Notes: generated by a model from the letters alone, not told the origin. A stretch of 35,651 nt of DNA from Candidatus Moraniibacteriota bacterium (GCA_028716005.1 JAQUQQ010000004.1:1-35651); one strand, 5' to 3'; shown: positions 1 to 7,557, numbered from the stretch's first letter. Numbers and translations are program-made.

Positions 1-1
1 G

Positions 2-40
2 GGCGAGGTCTTTTCTATGATCGACGTGCTGAAGGGATAA
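2..40 (+). CDS. 3' end of an unidentified protein gene (partial)
   Basis: The frame starting at base 2 reads a short tail ending in the residues IDVLKG and a TAA stop. A strong terminator hairpin follows 26 bases later on the same strand, which supports a real gene end. Only 12 residues are visible, so no function can be given. Confidence 0.4.
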   Translation, partial: GEVFSMIDVLKG

Positions 41-66
41 CCCCTCTTGCCGGAATGATTCAAAGA

Positions 67-104
67 CCCACCATCTCTTCGAGGGGATGGTGGGCTATTT
101 TTTT
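67..104 (+). terminator. Rho-independent terminator
   Basis: CCCACCATC at 67-75 pairs perfectly with GATGGTGGG at 86-94; the stem extends inward through wobble pairs to a four-base loop. A T-rich tract follows at 98-104. It ends the gene that enters from the left edge. Confidence 0.9.
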
Positions 105-110
105 CTTTAG

Positions 111-180
111 ATAGAGGCCTCCATAGAAGCCTCTATTTCCTTTCTTCTTCAATCCTATCACCCCTGTTTTTTCGGGCAAG
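111..180 (-). repeat. Interspersed promoter/stem-loop repeat, copy A
   Basis: On the minus strand this holds a promoter-like block (TTGCCC, 16 bases, TAGGAT) shared with the copies at 11725 and 18009. After it comes a stem-loop: ATAGAGGC at 111-118 and GCCTCTAT at 129-136 are perfect complements. The stem-loop block is shared with the copies at 3092, 4399, 10911 and 12906. Copy A is the only one with clear versions of both blocks. Transcription from it would run left into the terminator at 67-94. Confidence 0.6.
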
Positions 181-219
181 GGCGGATATAATATTCAGGG
201 CAACAAATCATCCATCAGA

Positions 220-248
220 TTGACACAATTGATTTTGAGATGTAGTCT
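220..248 (+). promoter_or_regulatory. Candidate promoter of the small membrane-protein gene
   Basis: TTGACA at 220-225 is followed by a 17-base spacer and TAGTCT at 243-248. The -35 is consensus and the -10 is weak. A separate TATAAT at 187-192 lacks a good -35. The transcript would carry a hairpin (GCCTCTC 307-313, GAGAGGC 317-323) just before the ribosome binding site. Confidence 0.4.
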
Positions 249-336
249 GTTAAGTCAGTCCTGACCGTGAATTTGCAACGAGTTCTTTTTGACAATCGTT
301 CTGCCTGCCTCTCAAAGAGAGGCCACAGGAGGAAAA

Positions 337-810
337 ATGAAGAGAATATTTTCGTCAGCCGGAAAAGCGGCAAGATACTGGTCGAAGAATTTTCTCTTCG
401 GCCAACTGTGCTCATACTTGGGCACGGCTTGGGGCGTCTATACGGCGAGGAACGCCCATTGGCTGGTCATTGCCGAAGTCGGGAATGGCGCGGACTTCGT
501 TTTTTTCTACACCGCTGTTTCCCTTCAAGAGCTGGCCATCTATATTCACCGTCTCGGGAAAGGCAACCGAGGCAACCTTCGGTCTTATCCGGGAATTTTC
601 CTCCGAAGTTTCCGGAACGTGATCTGCGACTTCGGGATCGGAGAGGCTTTGGACGCCACTGTCATCCGCCCGTTTTGCCTCTCGTTTTTCCCGTATATCA
701 TCGGGGATTTGTTCTGGGGCATAATCGCGGGGACCATGACGGCGGATGCGGTTTTTTATACTTCGGCCGCCTTGTCCCGGAAAGGCAGAAAGGCGGTGTT
801 TGGACTATAG
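337..810 (+). CDS. Small membrane protein, function unknown
   Basis: This encodes 157 residues. I chose ATG 337 because an AGGAGG-type site lies about five bases upstream; a TTG start at 289 would add 16 residues with no such support. The C-terminal third (about residues 110-145) is strongly hydrophobic and contains FFPYIIGDLFWGIIAG, likely one or two membrane segments. The region around residues 40-60 is moderately hydrophobic. The ends are basic. A 7-bp hairpin sits in the leader directly before the ribosome binding site and could affect translation. I do not recognise a family. The gene stands alone between two plus-strand units. Confidence 0.7.
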   Translation: MKRIFSSAGKAARYWSKNFLFGQLCSYLGTAWGVYTARNAHWLVIAEVGNGADFVFFYTAVSLQELAIYIHRLGKGNRGNLRSYPGIFLRSFRNVICDFGIGEALDATVIRPFCLSFFPYIIGDLFWGIIAGTMTADAVFYTSAALSRKGRKAVFGL

Positions 811-811
811 C

Positions 812-837
812 GCCCGGTGCGGATTGTCGCGCCGGGC
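812..837 (+). terminator. Possible terminator hairpin after the membrane-protein gene
   Basis: GCCCGG at 812-817 pairs with CCGGGC at 832-837 right after the stop codon. No T-tract follows directly. A weaker CGC/GCG hairpin near 858-868 does have a T-run at about 871-876, and the true end may lie there. Confidence 0.35.
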
Positions 838-942
838 AGCTCTAAATTTAAAGGCAACGCTTCAAGCGCTGTTTTTTGAATTTTCAGAATTATTGCTCTG
901 CTGAGGTCGAACCTTGGCGAAGATTTAATGCTTGTTTTGTGG

Positions 943-948
943 TATACT
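943..948 (+). promoter_or_regulatory. Extended -10 promoter of the solute-binding lipoprotein gene
   Basis: TATACT at 943-948 is preceded by TG one base upstream (TGGTATACT), an extended -10. I see no good -35 at 16-18 bases. The start codon is about 30 bases downstream and has no clear Shine-Dalgarno site. Confidence 0.45.
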
Positions 949-977
949 GGAGAAAACTAACAATTTAAAATAACAAA

Positions 978-1850
978 ATGCTAAAAACCAGGAAAATTGG
1001 GGGGATGGCAGCGCTCGCTCTTGCGGCTTTGATGCTGGCGGGATGCGGCGCAAAGCCGGCTCCGGACGCGCAAAAAGGAAGTCCGGCGAGTTCCGGCGAC
1101 GCGAGTTCGGCGAATCAAACTGAAACAGCTCCGGTGCAAAATTCTTTCGACGCCGCGAAGACCTATGTCGTTTCCGGACATCCGGAATGGCCGCCGATCA
1201 TGTGGCGCTCTGGCGACAAAATTGTCGGGGCCGGTCCTCAATTAGTCGAAAAAATCGCCGGAGATTTGGGGTTCAAAGTTGAATCAAAATACATGGGGCT
1301 CTGGGACGAAGTTCAGGCGAAAGCCAAAAGCGGAGAAATTGACATGCTCGCCGCCGCCTACAAAACGGCCGAACGGGAAACCTATATGGATTACTCCGAC
1401 GCCTATACGACCGACCCGATCGCGCTTTTTGTGAAAAAAGGGAAAACTTTTTCCTATGCCAAGTGGGACGACCTCGTCGGGAAAAAAGGAGTGGCGACGG
1501 TGGGGGACAGTTATGGCCAGGAATTTGACGATTTCATCAAAGCGAAACTCGCCGTTGACCGGGTAGAAACCGTGGATGAAGCCTTTGCGGCTCTTGCGAA
1601 CGGCAAGGCGGACTATTTCATCTATGCTCTCTATGGCGGACAAAAAGTTTTGAATGACAAAAAAACATCCGGCCAGTTCGAAGCCCTTCCGAAATACGCG
1701 GCGGAAGAAAATTTCTATGTTACCATTTCGAAAAAATCCCCTCTCGTGAAATTTCTGCCTCAAATCAACGAGCTTATTCAGAAATACAAGAGCGACGGGA
1801 CAATCGACCGGCTGATCCGGGAAAACAAAAAAATATCTTTGGGGATATAG
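978..1850 (+). CDS. Extracellular solute-binding lipoprotein (family 3, amino-acid type)
   Basis: This encodes 290 residues. The N-terminus is a lipoprotein signal peptide: basic residues, a hydrophobic stretch, then a LAGC lipobox with Cys23 as the lipidated residue. A Ser/Ala-rich linker (about 25-55) follows. The rest fits the SBP_bac_3 fold used by polar amino-acid ABC transporters: a substrate-lobe start (YVVSGHPEWPPI), the motif EIDMLAAAYKTAERE, and a C-terminal region of the form LIQKYKSDGTIDRL. It would be anchored outside the membrane and bind a small solute. No permease or ATPase gene is adjacent, so its partner must be elsewhere or it acts as a stand-alone binding protein. The ligand cannot be told from the sequence. 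Confidence 0.9.
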   Translation: MLKTRKIGGMAALALAALMLAGCGAKPAPDAQKGSPASSGDASSANQTETAPVQNSFDAAKTYVVSGHPEWPPIMWRSGDKIVGAGPQLVEKIAGDLGFKVESKYMGLWDEVQAKAKSGEIDMLAAAYKTAERETYMDYSDAYTTDPIALFVKKGKTFSYAKWDDLVGKKGVATVGDSYGQEFDDFIKAKLAVDRVETVDEAFAALANGKADYFIYALYGGQKVLNDKKTSGQFEALPKYAAEENFYVTISKKSPLVKFLPQINELIQKYKSDGTIDRLIRENKKISLGI

Positions 1851-1871
1851 AGGAAAAAAATATCTTTCACG

Positions 1872-1909
1872 AAAAAAACCGCTCGCGAAAGCTTTGCTTC
1901 GGCGAGCGG
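1872..1909 (-). terminator. Rho-independent terminator, minus strand
   Basis: CCGCTCGC at 1879-1886 and GCGAGCGG at 1902-1909 are perfect complements. On the minus strand the stem is followed by seven T's (1878-1872). It ends the small gene at 1930-2235 and may also serve the converging lipoprotein gene. Confidence 0.85.
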
Positions 1910-1929
1910 GCGGAAGAGGAGAAATGAGA

Positions 1930-2235
1930 TCATTTCTTGCCCCGGGGACGGAATTTGAAAAAGGCGTTGTAGGCCGACTTGTCGTATTCGACTTTCCAGC
2001 CGGCTTTCCGGTAGAGCTCTTCGACGTCGAGCCAGTGATTTTCGTAAATTTCTTTTTCTTTCAGGCCTTTTTCGACGAGTAGCTTGACCACCTCCTTCTG
2101 TTTGACGATCGCGTAGGCATTGTTGAAATCTTTGGCGATGAGCTCATTGAAAGCCTCGAACACCGCGTCGGGAATGGAATCTTTCTTTTTTTCCACGACT
2201 TCCTTCGGGCTAAGGGGACGGACGTTAGCGGCCAT
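1930..2235 (-). CDS. Conserved small protein, function unknown
   Basis: This encodes 101 residues starting at ATG 2235, with GGAGG seven bases upstream. It is highly charged and probably helical. Central features are EAFNELIAKDF and KQKEVVKLLVEKG, then an aromatic segment (WLDVEELYRKAGWKVEYDK). I recall similar short proteins of this layout in phages and uncultured bacteria, but I cannot name a family. It has its own terminator and lies divergent from the TrmB-like regulator, so the palindromic operator between them could control both. Confidence 0.7.
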   Translation of the reverse strand: MAANVRPLSPKEVVEKKKDSIPDAVFEAFNELIAKDFNNAYAIVKQKEVVKLLVEKGLKEKEIYENHWLDVEELYRKAGWKVEYDKSAYNAFFKFRPRGKK

Positions 2236-2311
2236 GGCGGGCCTCCTTTTTTGATTTTCAATGAACTTACATTTTGAGGATAACGCCTATCCGGAATTTC
2301 TGCCGGAAGCA

Positions 2312-2342
2312 TTGACAAAGTGTATCAAATATAATACACTTT
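2312..2342. promoter_or_regulatory. Palindromic operator with overlapping promoter elements
   Basis: AAAGTGTAT at 2317-2325 and ATACACTTT at 2334-2342 form a perfect 9-bp inverted repeat around 8 bases. TTGACA (2312-2317) touches its left edge and TATAAT (2330-2335) lies inside. The 12-base gap between those hexamers is too short for a standard promoter, so only one may be used. The site is immediately before the start codon of the regulator gene and in the divergent intergenic region, which suggests autoregulation. Confidence 0.65.
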
Positions 2343-2346
2343 GGTT

Positions 2347-3078
2347 ATGGACATGAAAGAAACATTTGGCCGCCTCGGGCTTCCGAAGCACTCGGACGCC
2401 GTCTATCGGACGCTCGAAAAGAGGGGGGGGATGCTCGCGACGGACATTTGCACAGTCGCCAAACTCCACCGCCCGGCGGCCTATCGGGCGCTCGCTGCCC
2501 TAGAAGCGCGCCATTTCATTTTTCACGAAAAAAAAGGGAAACGGAAATTTTACCACGCGGCGAGCCCAGTTCTCATTGCGAACGCCTTTTCGAAAACTTC
2601 AACTGAGGTGGCCAAAAGGATGGCGGAAAAAGCCGTCGCCGACGAACAGTACCGGCAAAAAGAAATCCGGTTCCTCGACGGATTCAAAGGGATCCGGGCC
2701 GCTTTTGACGACGCCATCTCGCACTCAAAAAGGGGAGAGACATTCTACCGCTATACCTCGGAAAAGGATCTCGACGCGGTGAACCGCTATCTTTCCAAAG
2801 ATTATCGCGCTCGCCGGGACCAAAAGAAGCTCGAAAGGATGGTCATCAGCAATCCGATCTCTGGGAAAAGAAAAAAACCGCGACTTGAGCGGTTCGTGAA
2901 ATATATTCCGGAGGAAGCGAGCCTGTTTGACCAAAACATCATCCAGCTGATCTATGGCGACCGGATTTCGCTCATTGACCTCAACGCCGAAAGGGTTCTC
3001 ATTATCGAAAACAAAGCCCTCGCGGATTTTCAGAAAGTCATCTTCCGCCAGCTCTACGACAAGCTGCCTCTGCCGTAG
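2347..3078 (+). CDS. TrmB-like winged-helix transcriptional regulator
   Basis: This encodes 243 residues from ATG 2347; a TTG at 2341 is in frame but lies within the operator, and ATG 2353 is also possible. Residues about 5-70 form a winged helix-turn-helix (AVYRTLEKRGGMLATDIC, then RPAAYRALAALEARHFI), typical of TrmB/MarR-like proteins. The remainder, from about 110, resembles the effector part of TrmB relatives: an ordered domain with FYRYTSEKDLD and a C-terminal LINLNAERVLIIEN-type strand set. No Shine-Dalgarno is evident and the likely transcript start is very near the start codon, so the mRNA may be nearly leaderless. The effector is unknown. Confidence 0.75.
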   Translation: MDMKETFGRLGLPKHSDAVYRTLEKRGGMLATDICTVAKLHRPAAYRALAALEARHFIFHEKKGKRKFYHAASPVLIANAFSKTSTEVAKRMAEKAVADEQYRQKEIRFLDGFKGIRAAFDDAISHSKRGETFYRYTSEKDLDAVNRYLSKDYRARRDQKKLERMVISNPISGKRKKPRLERFVKYIPEEASLFDQNIIQLIYGDRISLIDLNAERVLIIENKALADFQKVIFRQLYDKLPLP

Positions 3079-3091
3079 AAAGACTAGTTTT

Positions 3092-3144
3092 TGAATCCTC
3101 TTTGGAAGCTTCTATTTTATTTTAACAGAGCCGGAAAAAAAGAA
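3092..3144 (-). repeat. Interspersed promoter/stem-loop repeat, copy B
   Basis: On the minus strand this reads a T-rich tract, then GGCTCTGTTAAAATAAAATA and GAAGCTTCC. It shares almost the whole core with the copies at 4399 and 12906, including an extended -10 (TGTTAAAAT). The stem-loop half is degraded here. Transcription would run antisense into the 3' end of the TrmB-like gene. Confidence 0.6.
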
Positions 3145-3183
3145 AAGCTGGCCGTAGGCGTTGATTTGCCGTTGAGCCAGCTT
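3145..3183. terminator. Bidirectional terminator between converging genes
   Basis: AAGCTGGC at 3145-3152 and GCCAGCTT at 3176-3183 are perfect complements with a 23-base loop. On the minus strand a long T-rich tract follows (complement of 3131-3144); on the plus strand TTGTTTT follows. It separates the TrmB-like gene from the minus-strand gene at 3214-4185. Confidence 0.75.
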
Positions 3184-3213
3184 GTTTTCACTTTAGGGTT
3201 TCTCTGCCCGCGC

Positions 3214-4185
3214 TTAGCAGATAATCAAGAGCGGGATTGAATAGAGGCATCCATAACCGAAAGATCCCGGAGGGCCGATTGTTATCGTAGTATTCTTTTT
3301 TTCGTTTGCCAGGTTGATTTCGATGTCAACAAAAGGCGAATTTTTGTCGGACGCCGAGATGGGAGCACGGATCGGAAGGATTCCTCGTCTGATTGGGTCA
3401 TCGGCGGAGGCGAGATAGCGCGACACGATGAGGAATATCGATTCCGCCGCGGTGGCCCACCTCATATCGTTGTAAAAGCCGATCCCTCTGAACGACTTCC
3501 GCTGGTGAGCCAGCAATTCTTCCTGTCCCAATTCCAAATGATTGGTCCAGGGGTTGCTGAAGTCGGCGGGAAACAGCACTAGATGAGCATCTTTTCCGCA
3601 TCCGTTTTCAAGGGACCCGACGATTTCTTCTCTCTGAAGTTGCGTCTGGTGCCGAAGAAACGGCGACCGGACAAATTCTCTCCAGAAGAAATTGGGCCAC
3701 ACCTTGGGCAACATCGCGGGGAGCCAATCGCGAATCGGCTCAATTCCCTGCACAGGTTCCAAATCATGAATCTTGGTCACCCGCAGGGCCGACTTTTTTT
3801 CATCGACGGTCTTGTGGTTCACCCGGTTTATGATGATGTCATAGTCGTTGTAGTTGTTGTCTACGCGGCAGAACATCTTTTTCAGAATGTCCCCACGGTA
3901 GCCAAGGGCGATTGCCAGGCGACAGGCGCCATAGGCCATTGGATGGAAGGCATAGGCCAGATTTGAGTAGCAAAATTCATTGATATGGAGGTTGCGGCTG
4001 GCCAATTTGATTTTCTCCGGCGGAACGCCGGCGGCAATGAGCTCGGACAATTCGCCGAAGAGGGAAAGGGTGTTCAGCATTTTTTGAAAACCATCCTCGC
4101 AAATTTGCCAGAGGCCCTCTTTGCTTCGGCTGATCAGCTGGCTCACCTGATCCAACCCAATCCGTTTTCTGGTTACCAATGCCAT
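3214..4185 (-). CDS. Unknown 323-residue protein
   Basis: I chose ATG 4185 because AGGAG lies seven bases upstream; an earlier start at 4212 would add nine basic residues without support. The protein has no signal peptide and no clear membrane segment. A helical N-terminal half (residues 1-110) is followed by segments such as CRVDNNYNDYDIIINRV, which is acidic and aromatic, and by PNFFWREFVRSPFLRHQTQLQREE. The end is hydrophobic and Gly-rich (GPPGSFGYGCLYSIPLLIIC). I do not recognise a domain. Copy C of the interspersed repeat lies about 210 bases upstream in the same orientation and may drive it. Confidence 0.75.
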   Translation of the reverse strand: MALVTRKRIGLDQVSQLISRSKEGLWQICEDGFQKMLNTLSLFGELSELIAAGVPPEKIKLASRNLHINEFCYSNLAYAFHPMAYGACRLAIALGYRGDILKKMFCRVDNNYNDYDIIINRVNHKTVDEKKSALRVTKIHDLEPVQGIEPIRDWLPAMLPKVWPNFFWREFVRSPFLRHQTQLQREEIVGSLENGCGKDAHLVLFPADFSNPWTNHLELGQEELLAHQRKSFRGIGFYNDMRWATAAESIFLIVSRYLASADDPIRRGILPIRAPISASDKNSPFVDIEINLANEKKNTTITIGPPGSFGYGCLYSIPLLIIC

Positions 4186-4398
4186 CTTCGTTCTCCTTCG
4201 CCCGTCTGACAATCAATGCGTAGCGGTTCTTGACCGCAGAGCAAATAAATCAGGGGGCAAAAAATTAAGGTGCTTCAATTTGCCAAAGGAATCCAATAGC
4301 AAATCAATTCAAAATACTTTATAAAATGTGTCTTGTCAAATACAGCTGGTAGTCTCATTCGATATAAAAAAAGCCGCATCGGGCTTTAAAATATTTCT

Positions 4399-4484
4399 TA
4401 GAGGCCTTCATAGAAGCTTCTATTTTATTTTAACAGAGCCGCCAGAAAAGAAAAACAGGCGATCAACCTGTCATTGTTTTCTGG
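4399..4484 (-). repeat. Interspersed promoter/stem-loop repeat, copy C, with terminator hairpin
   Basis: In minus-strand order: a nested hairpin (outer arms TTTTCTGG 4477-4484 and CCAGAAAA 4442-4449, inner arms CCTGT 4468-4472 and ACAGG 4456-4460) with T-rich DNA after the inner stem, then GGCTCTGTTAAAATAAAATA with an extended -10, then a stem-loop TAGAAGC...GCCTCTA. It therefore looks like a terminator, a promoter and a 5' leader hairpin in succession. It lies between the TPM-domain gene and the 323-aa unknown gene. Confidence 0.65.
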
Positions 4485-4535
4485 TAAAATATCCCAAAGT
4501 TGAGCTTTCGTAACGATATTTTTTGTAAAATAAAA

Positions 4536-4574
4536 GGCCGTATATTCAGGGGGCTTGGTCCCCGAAATACGGCC
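4536..4574 (-). terminator. Rho-independent terminator of the lemA-TPM operon
   Basis: GGCCGTAT at 4536-4543 and ATACGGCC at 4567-4574 pair perfectly; TTC/GAA and GGGG/CCCC extend the stem inward. The minus-strand side is followed by TTTTATTTT. It lies about 80 bases after the stop of the TPM-domain gene. Confidence 0.85.
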
Positions 4575-4657
4575 ATTTTGTTCTTGTTCATGAAACCGAA
4601 CTCTTCCGGCAATCAAGGATTCCGAATGAGTTTTGACTGTGCTTTTTCGGTTTTGTT

Positions 4658-5521
4658 CTATCCGTCTGCTCCGCCTCCGCCGAAGCCTCCGCCTCCGCCG
4701 AAAATAGAGTCGCCCGAAGAGGAGGACCAGGAGCCAGATGAATAACTACCTCCCCCACCGCCACCTGATCCCAGTGCTTCAATGAGGATTTTTGCTAGCA
4801 GCCCGATCAGGATGCCGCCGATAATCAGCACCGAGTAGCCGACATTGCCCAGAGAGAACAGGGCGGCAACTCCTCCTCCGAGAACAGCGCCGACAACAGC
4901 ACCGATTATCTCGTGAGCGCATCCGGCAAGCAACGTGATAAAACCGGCAACGATCAGGAGCACCAGGAGGAGGGCCTCCTCACCGTCTGACTTCTTCATG
5001 CTTTTCCCCGAGGGATCCTTGGCATATTCAGCGAGGATGATTTTGGATATCCTCTTCGCCGCAGAGATGAAGGCGCCATCAAAGTCCCTTGCGCCTTTTT
5101 TGGGGTCAGCGTGTTTCCTCAACTGCTCCCGAATGATGTTACCGGCCACGCCATCGGGAATCGCACCTTCAAGCCCGTAACCGACTTCGATCCGGTAGCG
5201 GTCTTCCTTGACCGTATAAAGGATCAACAGGCCGTTGTCTTTTCCCTTCTGCCCGAGTTTCCAGGTTTCGGCGACCTTGAGAGAAAAGGATTTGATATCC
5301 TGTCCTTGCAGGTCGTTTACGGTCAGAACGGCCACTTGGGCGGAGGTCTTCTCCTCCAGAAATTTCAGGTCCTGTTCGATTTGGCTCCTTGCGACCGGAG
5401 TCAGCAGATTCGCATTATCGTTGACCCGGCCTTGAAGGGTTGGGACGTTGAATGCCAAAATGCTGGCCGGCAGAAAAAACATGGCGAACAGAGTGACGAC
5501 AAGCACTAACTTTAATTTCAT
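4658..5521 (-). CDS. TPM-domain membrane protein (YgcG type)
   Basis: This encodes 287 residues from ATG 5521, with GGAG eight bases upstream. A signal peptide or first membrane segment covers residues 1-23. Residues about 28-170 are the TPM domain (VNDNANLLTP, ARSQIEQDLKFLEEKTSAQVAVLTV, then GLLILYTVKEDRYRIEVGYGLEGAIPD). Two hydrophobic segments follow at about 185-250. The tail is Gly/Ser-rich, ending in runs of GGGGG, typical of this family. The lemA gene lies directly upstream (33-base gap); the lemA-TPM pairing is common in bacteria. The family is linked to envelope processes and protein repair, but no exact reaction can be assigned from sequence. Confidence 0.9.
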   Translation of the reverse strand: MKLKLVLVVTLFAMFFLPASILAFNVPTLQGRVNDNANLLTPVARSQIEQDLKFLEEKTSAQVAVLTVNDLQGQDIKSFSLKVAETWKLGQKGKDNGLLILYTVKEDRYRIEVGYGLEGAIPDGVAGNIIREQLRKHADPKKGARDFDGAFISAAKRISKIILAEYAKDPSGKSMKKSDGEEALLLVLLIVAGFITLLAGCAHEIIGAVVGAVLGGGVAALFSLGNVGYSVLIIGGILIGLLAKILIEALGSGGGGGGSYSSGSWSSSSGDSIFGGGGGFGGGGADG

Positions 5522-5554
5522 AGGCGGTCTCCCGATCCGTTGTATTTTGTGCCG

Positions 5555-6160
5555 CTAGCCCTTTTTCCGCTGGAAGTCCACGGTGGGCACCTTCTGTTCA
5601 TTTTCCGGTGCCTCGTAGTATTTCTTGGCCGTAAACCCAAAAAATCCAGCGAAGATATTGCTCGGAAAAATGCGGATTGACTTGTTGAAATCACGCGTGT
5701 TATTGATGGCGCGGCCGCGGGCGACTGCAATCCGGTTTTCCGTTCCAGCGAGCTCATTCTGAAGCTGGAGGAAGTTCTCACTGCTCTTGAGGTTCGGGTA
5801 ATTTTCCGCCACTGCTATGAGCCTGCCGAGCGCGCTGTTGAGGTTTTGCTGGGCATCCAAAAGCTGCTTCTGCAGGACCGGGTTGTTGGCGAGTTCCGAC
5901 ACGTCAATCTTGACCGCCTGGCTCACTTTTGCCCTGGCCTTGGTCACTTCCTCGAAAACGCCGCGTTCATGGCTTGCATAGCCCTGGACAGTATTCACCA
6001 GGTTGGGAATGAGGTCGTTGCGGCGCTTAAGCTGGTTTTGCACCTCGCTCCAAGCGCTGTTGACGTTCTCGTCAACGTTAACCAGGTGATTGTAAATGAA
6101 AAACATGATGACCAGGATGCAAGCCGCAATTCCGAGTAACCATTTTCCGCTGTTCTGCAT
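5555..6160 (-). CDS. lemA: LemA family protein
   Basis: This encodes 201 residues from ATG 6160, with GGAGG about six bases upstream. One N-terminal membrane helix (about residues 8-26) is followed by the helical LemA domain. Recognisable motifs are NVDENVNSAWSEVQNQLKRR, DLIPNLVNTVQGYASHE and a later AVAENYPNLKSSENFLQLQ, then GTENRIAVARGRAINNTRDFN. The C-terminus has the usual FGFTAKKYYEAPE. The topology is a short outside N-terminus with a large helical bundle. It is the first gene of an operon with the TPM-domain protein. Its molecular role in the envelope is not established. Confidence 0.95.
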   Translation of the reverse strand: MQNSGKWLLGIAACILVIMFFIYNHLVNVDENVNSAWSEVQNQLKRRNDLIPNLVNTVQGYASHERGVFEEVTKARAKVSQAVKIDVSELANNPVLQKQLLDAQQNLNSALGRLIAVAENYPNLKSSENFLQLQNELAGTENRIAVARGRAINNTRDFNKSIRIFPSNIFAGFFGFTAKKYYEAPENEQKVPTVDFQRKKG

Positions 6161-6232
6161 TGCGTTCCTCCAAAATTAGTTGAGATTTAGGTGATCGGTT
6201 GCCACTGAACCGATGATGGAATCTGCGCTTTT

Positions 6233-6276
6233 ATAGCCGCATTCTTAAGGAAAAAAATCCTTAAGAATGCGGCTAT
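6233..6276. repeat. Perfect 19-bp-arm palindrome
   Basis: The arms at 6233-6251 and 6258-6276 are exact reverse complements (starting ATAGCCGCATTC) around six A's. The plus-strand side is followed by GTTTTAAAA and the minus-strand side by AAAAGCG, so it resembles a terminator but has only a weak T-tract. It lies about 70 bases upstream of lemA, between lemA and the HAD gene terminator. Confidence 0.8.
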
Positions 6277-6619
6277 GTTTTAAAAGAGCTGATAGAACAA
6301 GATAATACAATAGAAGAGAAATGTCAATAGCTCTTGTATTTGCCTAAAATAACGAAGGAACTTTTGGACAAGCCTTGTTTCAGTCGGCTTGAGAAACGAA
6401 GAAACGAGCATTATTTTGCTCCTCAGAGGTCCCCAGAGAGGTTTTTTCAGCTTCTTTTTCATTTTTTTTTGCCGCCAATCTCTTCCTTGACAACCCCGAA
6501 AGAAAAAATCTCCTCGAGAGGGGAGAATCGAAAAGGAAACGTCTGGCTATTTCGATGTTTGTGGGAAAGGTGGTTTGAGATTGAAGACCCCCTGAGATCA
6601 AACGCCGATTGGTGGAATA
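6277..6619. other. Intergenic region without a supported gene
   Basis: Open frames here (for example 6334-6732 on the plus strand) overlap the HAD gene antisense and have no ribosome binding site or recognisable sequence. The only structure I see is the terminator at 6503-6526. Confidence 0.6.
6503..6526 (-). terminator. Probable terminator of the HAD hydrolase gene
   Basis: TCTCC at 6509-6513 pairs with GGAGA at 6522-6526, and on the minus strand six T's follow (6508-6503). The stem is short. It lies about 95 bases after the stop codon. Confidence 0.55.
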
Positions 6620-7354
6620 TTACGAAATTGATCGGACTGCTGTCGGAAGAGCGACTATGTCTTCTATGTTTAAAATTTTGTCCGGTTTTATATCGCCAAT
6701 ATTATTTTGTTTGTCCGTCAAGGGGTTTCTGATCAGAATTGCATAAAGTCCGACCGATTTTGGAATGACGATATCCTGCAAATAATTGTCGCCGACCATC
6801 AAGCATTCTTCCGGTTTTTTCCCGGTAATTCTCAAGCAGATGCGGTAAAATTCCGGGTCAGTTTTTTTGTATCCAATATCGGAGGAAAAAATGAAGCGCG
6901 AAAAATATTTCGCAATACCGAGTTCCTCCAATTCTCTTTTTGTGTAGGAACTTTGCGCGAAACTGGCAACAGACAAAGAATATTTTTGGGACAATTCTTC
7001 GAGAACAGATTTCACTTCCGGATAAAGTGCGACGTGAGGGCAATTCATCTTCCGAAATTTCCAGATCAAATCAAGCAAAGTTTTTTTCTCGGCTTGAATT
7101 CCGTATGCTCGAAACACGGAGTTTATCAAATCAAACAAGTTGTGGTGCCGAAATTTCCTTTCAGGATCGCTGACAGAAAGATAGAAATTTTGTTTTTGTT
7201 GATCAAACTTTTCTTGGAACTGGGAAGGTTCGACGGAAACGCCCAGATCGTTCAAAAAATCTGAAAAAACAGGCCAGCCTTTTTCATTTGGGCCCAAATT
7301 CGCAGAAAGCAGTGTCTGGTATACGTCAAAGAAGATGGTTTTTTTTGGTTCCAT
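6620..7354 (-). CDS. HAD-superfamily hydrolase
   Basis: This encodes 244 residues. Motif I is IFFDVYQTLL, with Asp10 the nucleophile; the second Asp of a phosphatase DxD is Tyr here, as in the haloacid-dehalogenase-like branch. A helical cap lies at about 20-95. Motif II is probably the SVASFAQSS segment, motif III is the Lys in GYKKTDPEFY, and motif IV is MVGDNYLQDI. The substrate is unknown; a small phosphate ester or a halo-acid are both possible. The start is 9 bases past the restored stop of the frameshifted AbrB-like gene, so the two probably share a transcript. A GGAGGAA site lies about 12 bases upstream, inside the end of that gene. Confidence 0.85.
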   Translation of the reverse strand: MEPKKTIFFDVYQTLLSANLGPNEKGWPVFSDFLNDLGVSVEPSQFQEKFDQQKQNFYLSVSDPERKFRHHNLFDLINSVFRAYGIQAEKKTLLDLIWKFRKMNCPHVALYPEVKSVLEELSQKYSLSVASFAQSSYTKRELEELGIAKYFSRFIFSSDIGYKKTDPEFYRICLRITGKKPEECLMVGDNYLQDIVIPKSVGLYAILIRNPLTDKQNNIGDIKPDKILNIEDIVALPTAVRSIS

Positions 7355-7363
7355 AAGCTTGAA

Positions 7364-7533
7364 TCACTTCCTCCGCCAGTCACTAACTTCTATCTTGCCA
7401 CGGCCTTTGTCTCGGACGACCAGCTTTTGCTTTTCGCGCCATTTGTATTTTCCACTATTTTTTTGGGGATCGTGACGGAAAAACTATGCGCGCTCGCTTT
7501 TTTCAATTTGTGGACACCTTTTTGTTCGGGCAT
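7364..7533 (-). pseudogene. AbrB/SpoVT-like DNA-binding protein, frameshifted
   Basis: Starting at ATG 7533 the frame reads VHKLKKASAHSFSVTIPKKI, the swapped-hairpin start of an AbrB/MazE-type protein. It then leaves frame at the A-run 7448-7451. Adding one A restores KYKWREKQKLVVRDKGRG and IEVSDWRRK up to TGA at 7364-7366, giving 56 residues. The related copy at 8697-8792 has five A's at the same place, so a one-base deletion (or an assembly error) is the simplest reading. It follows the Fic gene by about 25 bases and precedes the HAD gene, apparently in one operon. Such proteins often act as antitoxins or autoregulators. Confidence 0.75.
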
Positions 7534-7557
7534 AGTTATTAATATCAAAGATAAAAG

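Noticed and set aside
267-845. 192-aa plus-strand frame overlapping the small membrane-protein gene
   Set aside because: It has no ribosome binding site, is very rich in Arg and Gly as expected of a shifted frame, and overlaps a better-supported gene.
6334-6732. 132-aa plus-strand frame after the palindrome
   Set aside because: It overlaps the end of the HAD gene antisense, crosses that gene's terminator and shows no recognisable sequence.
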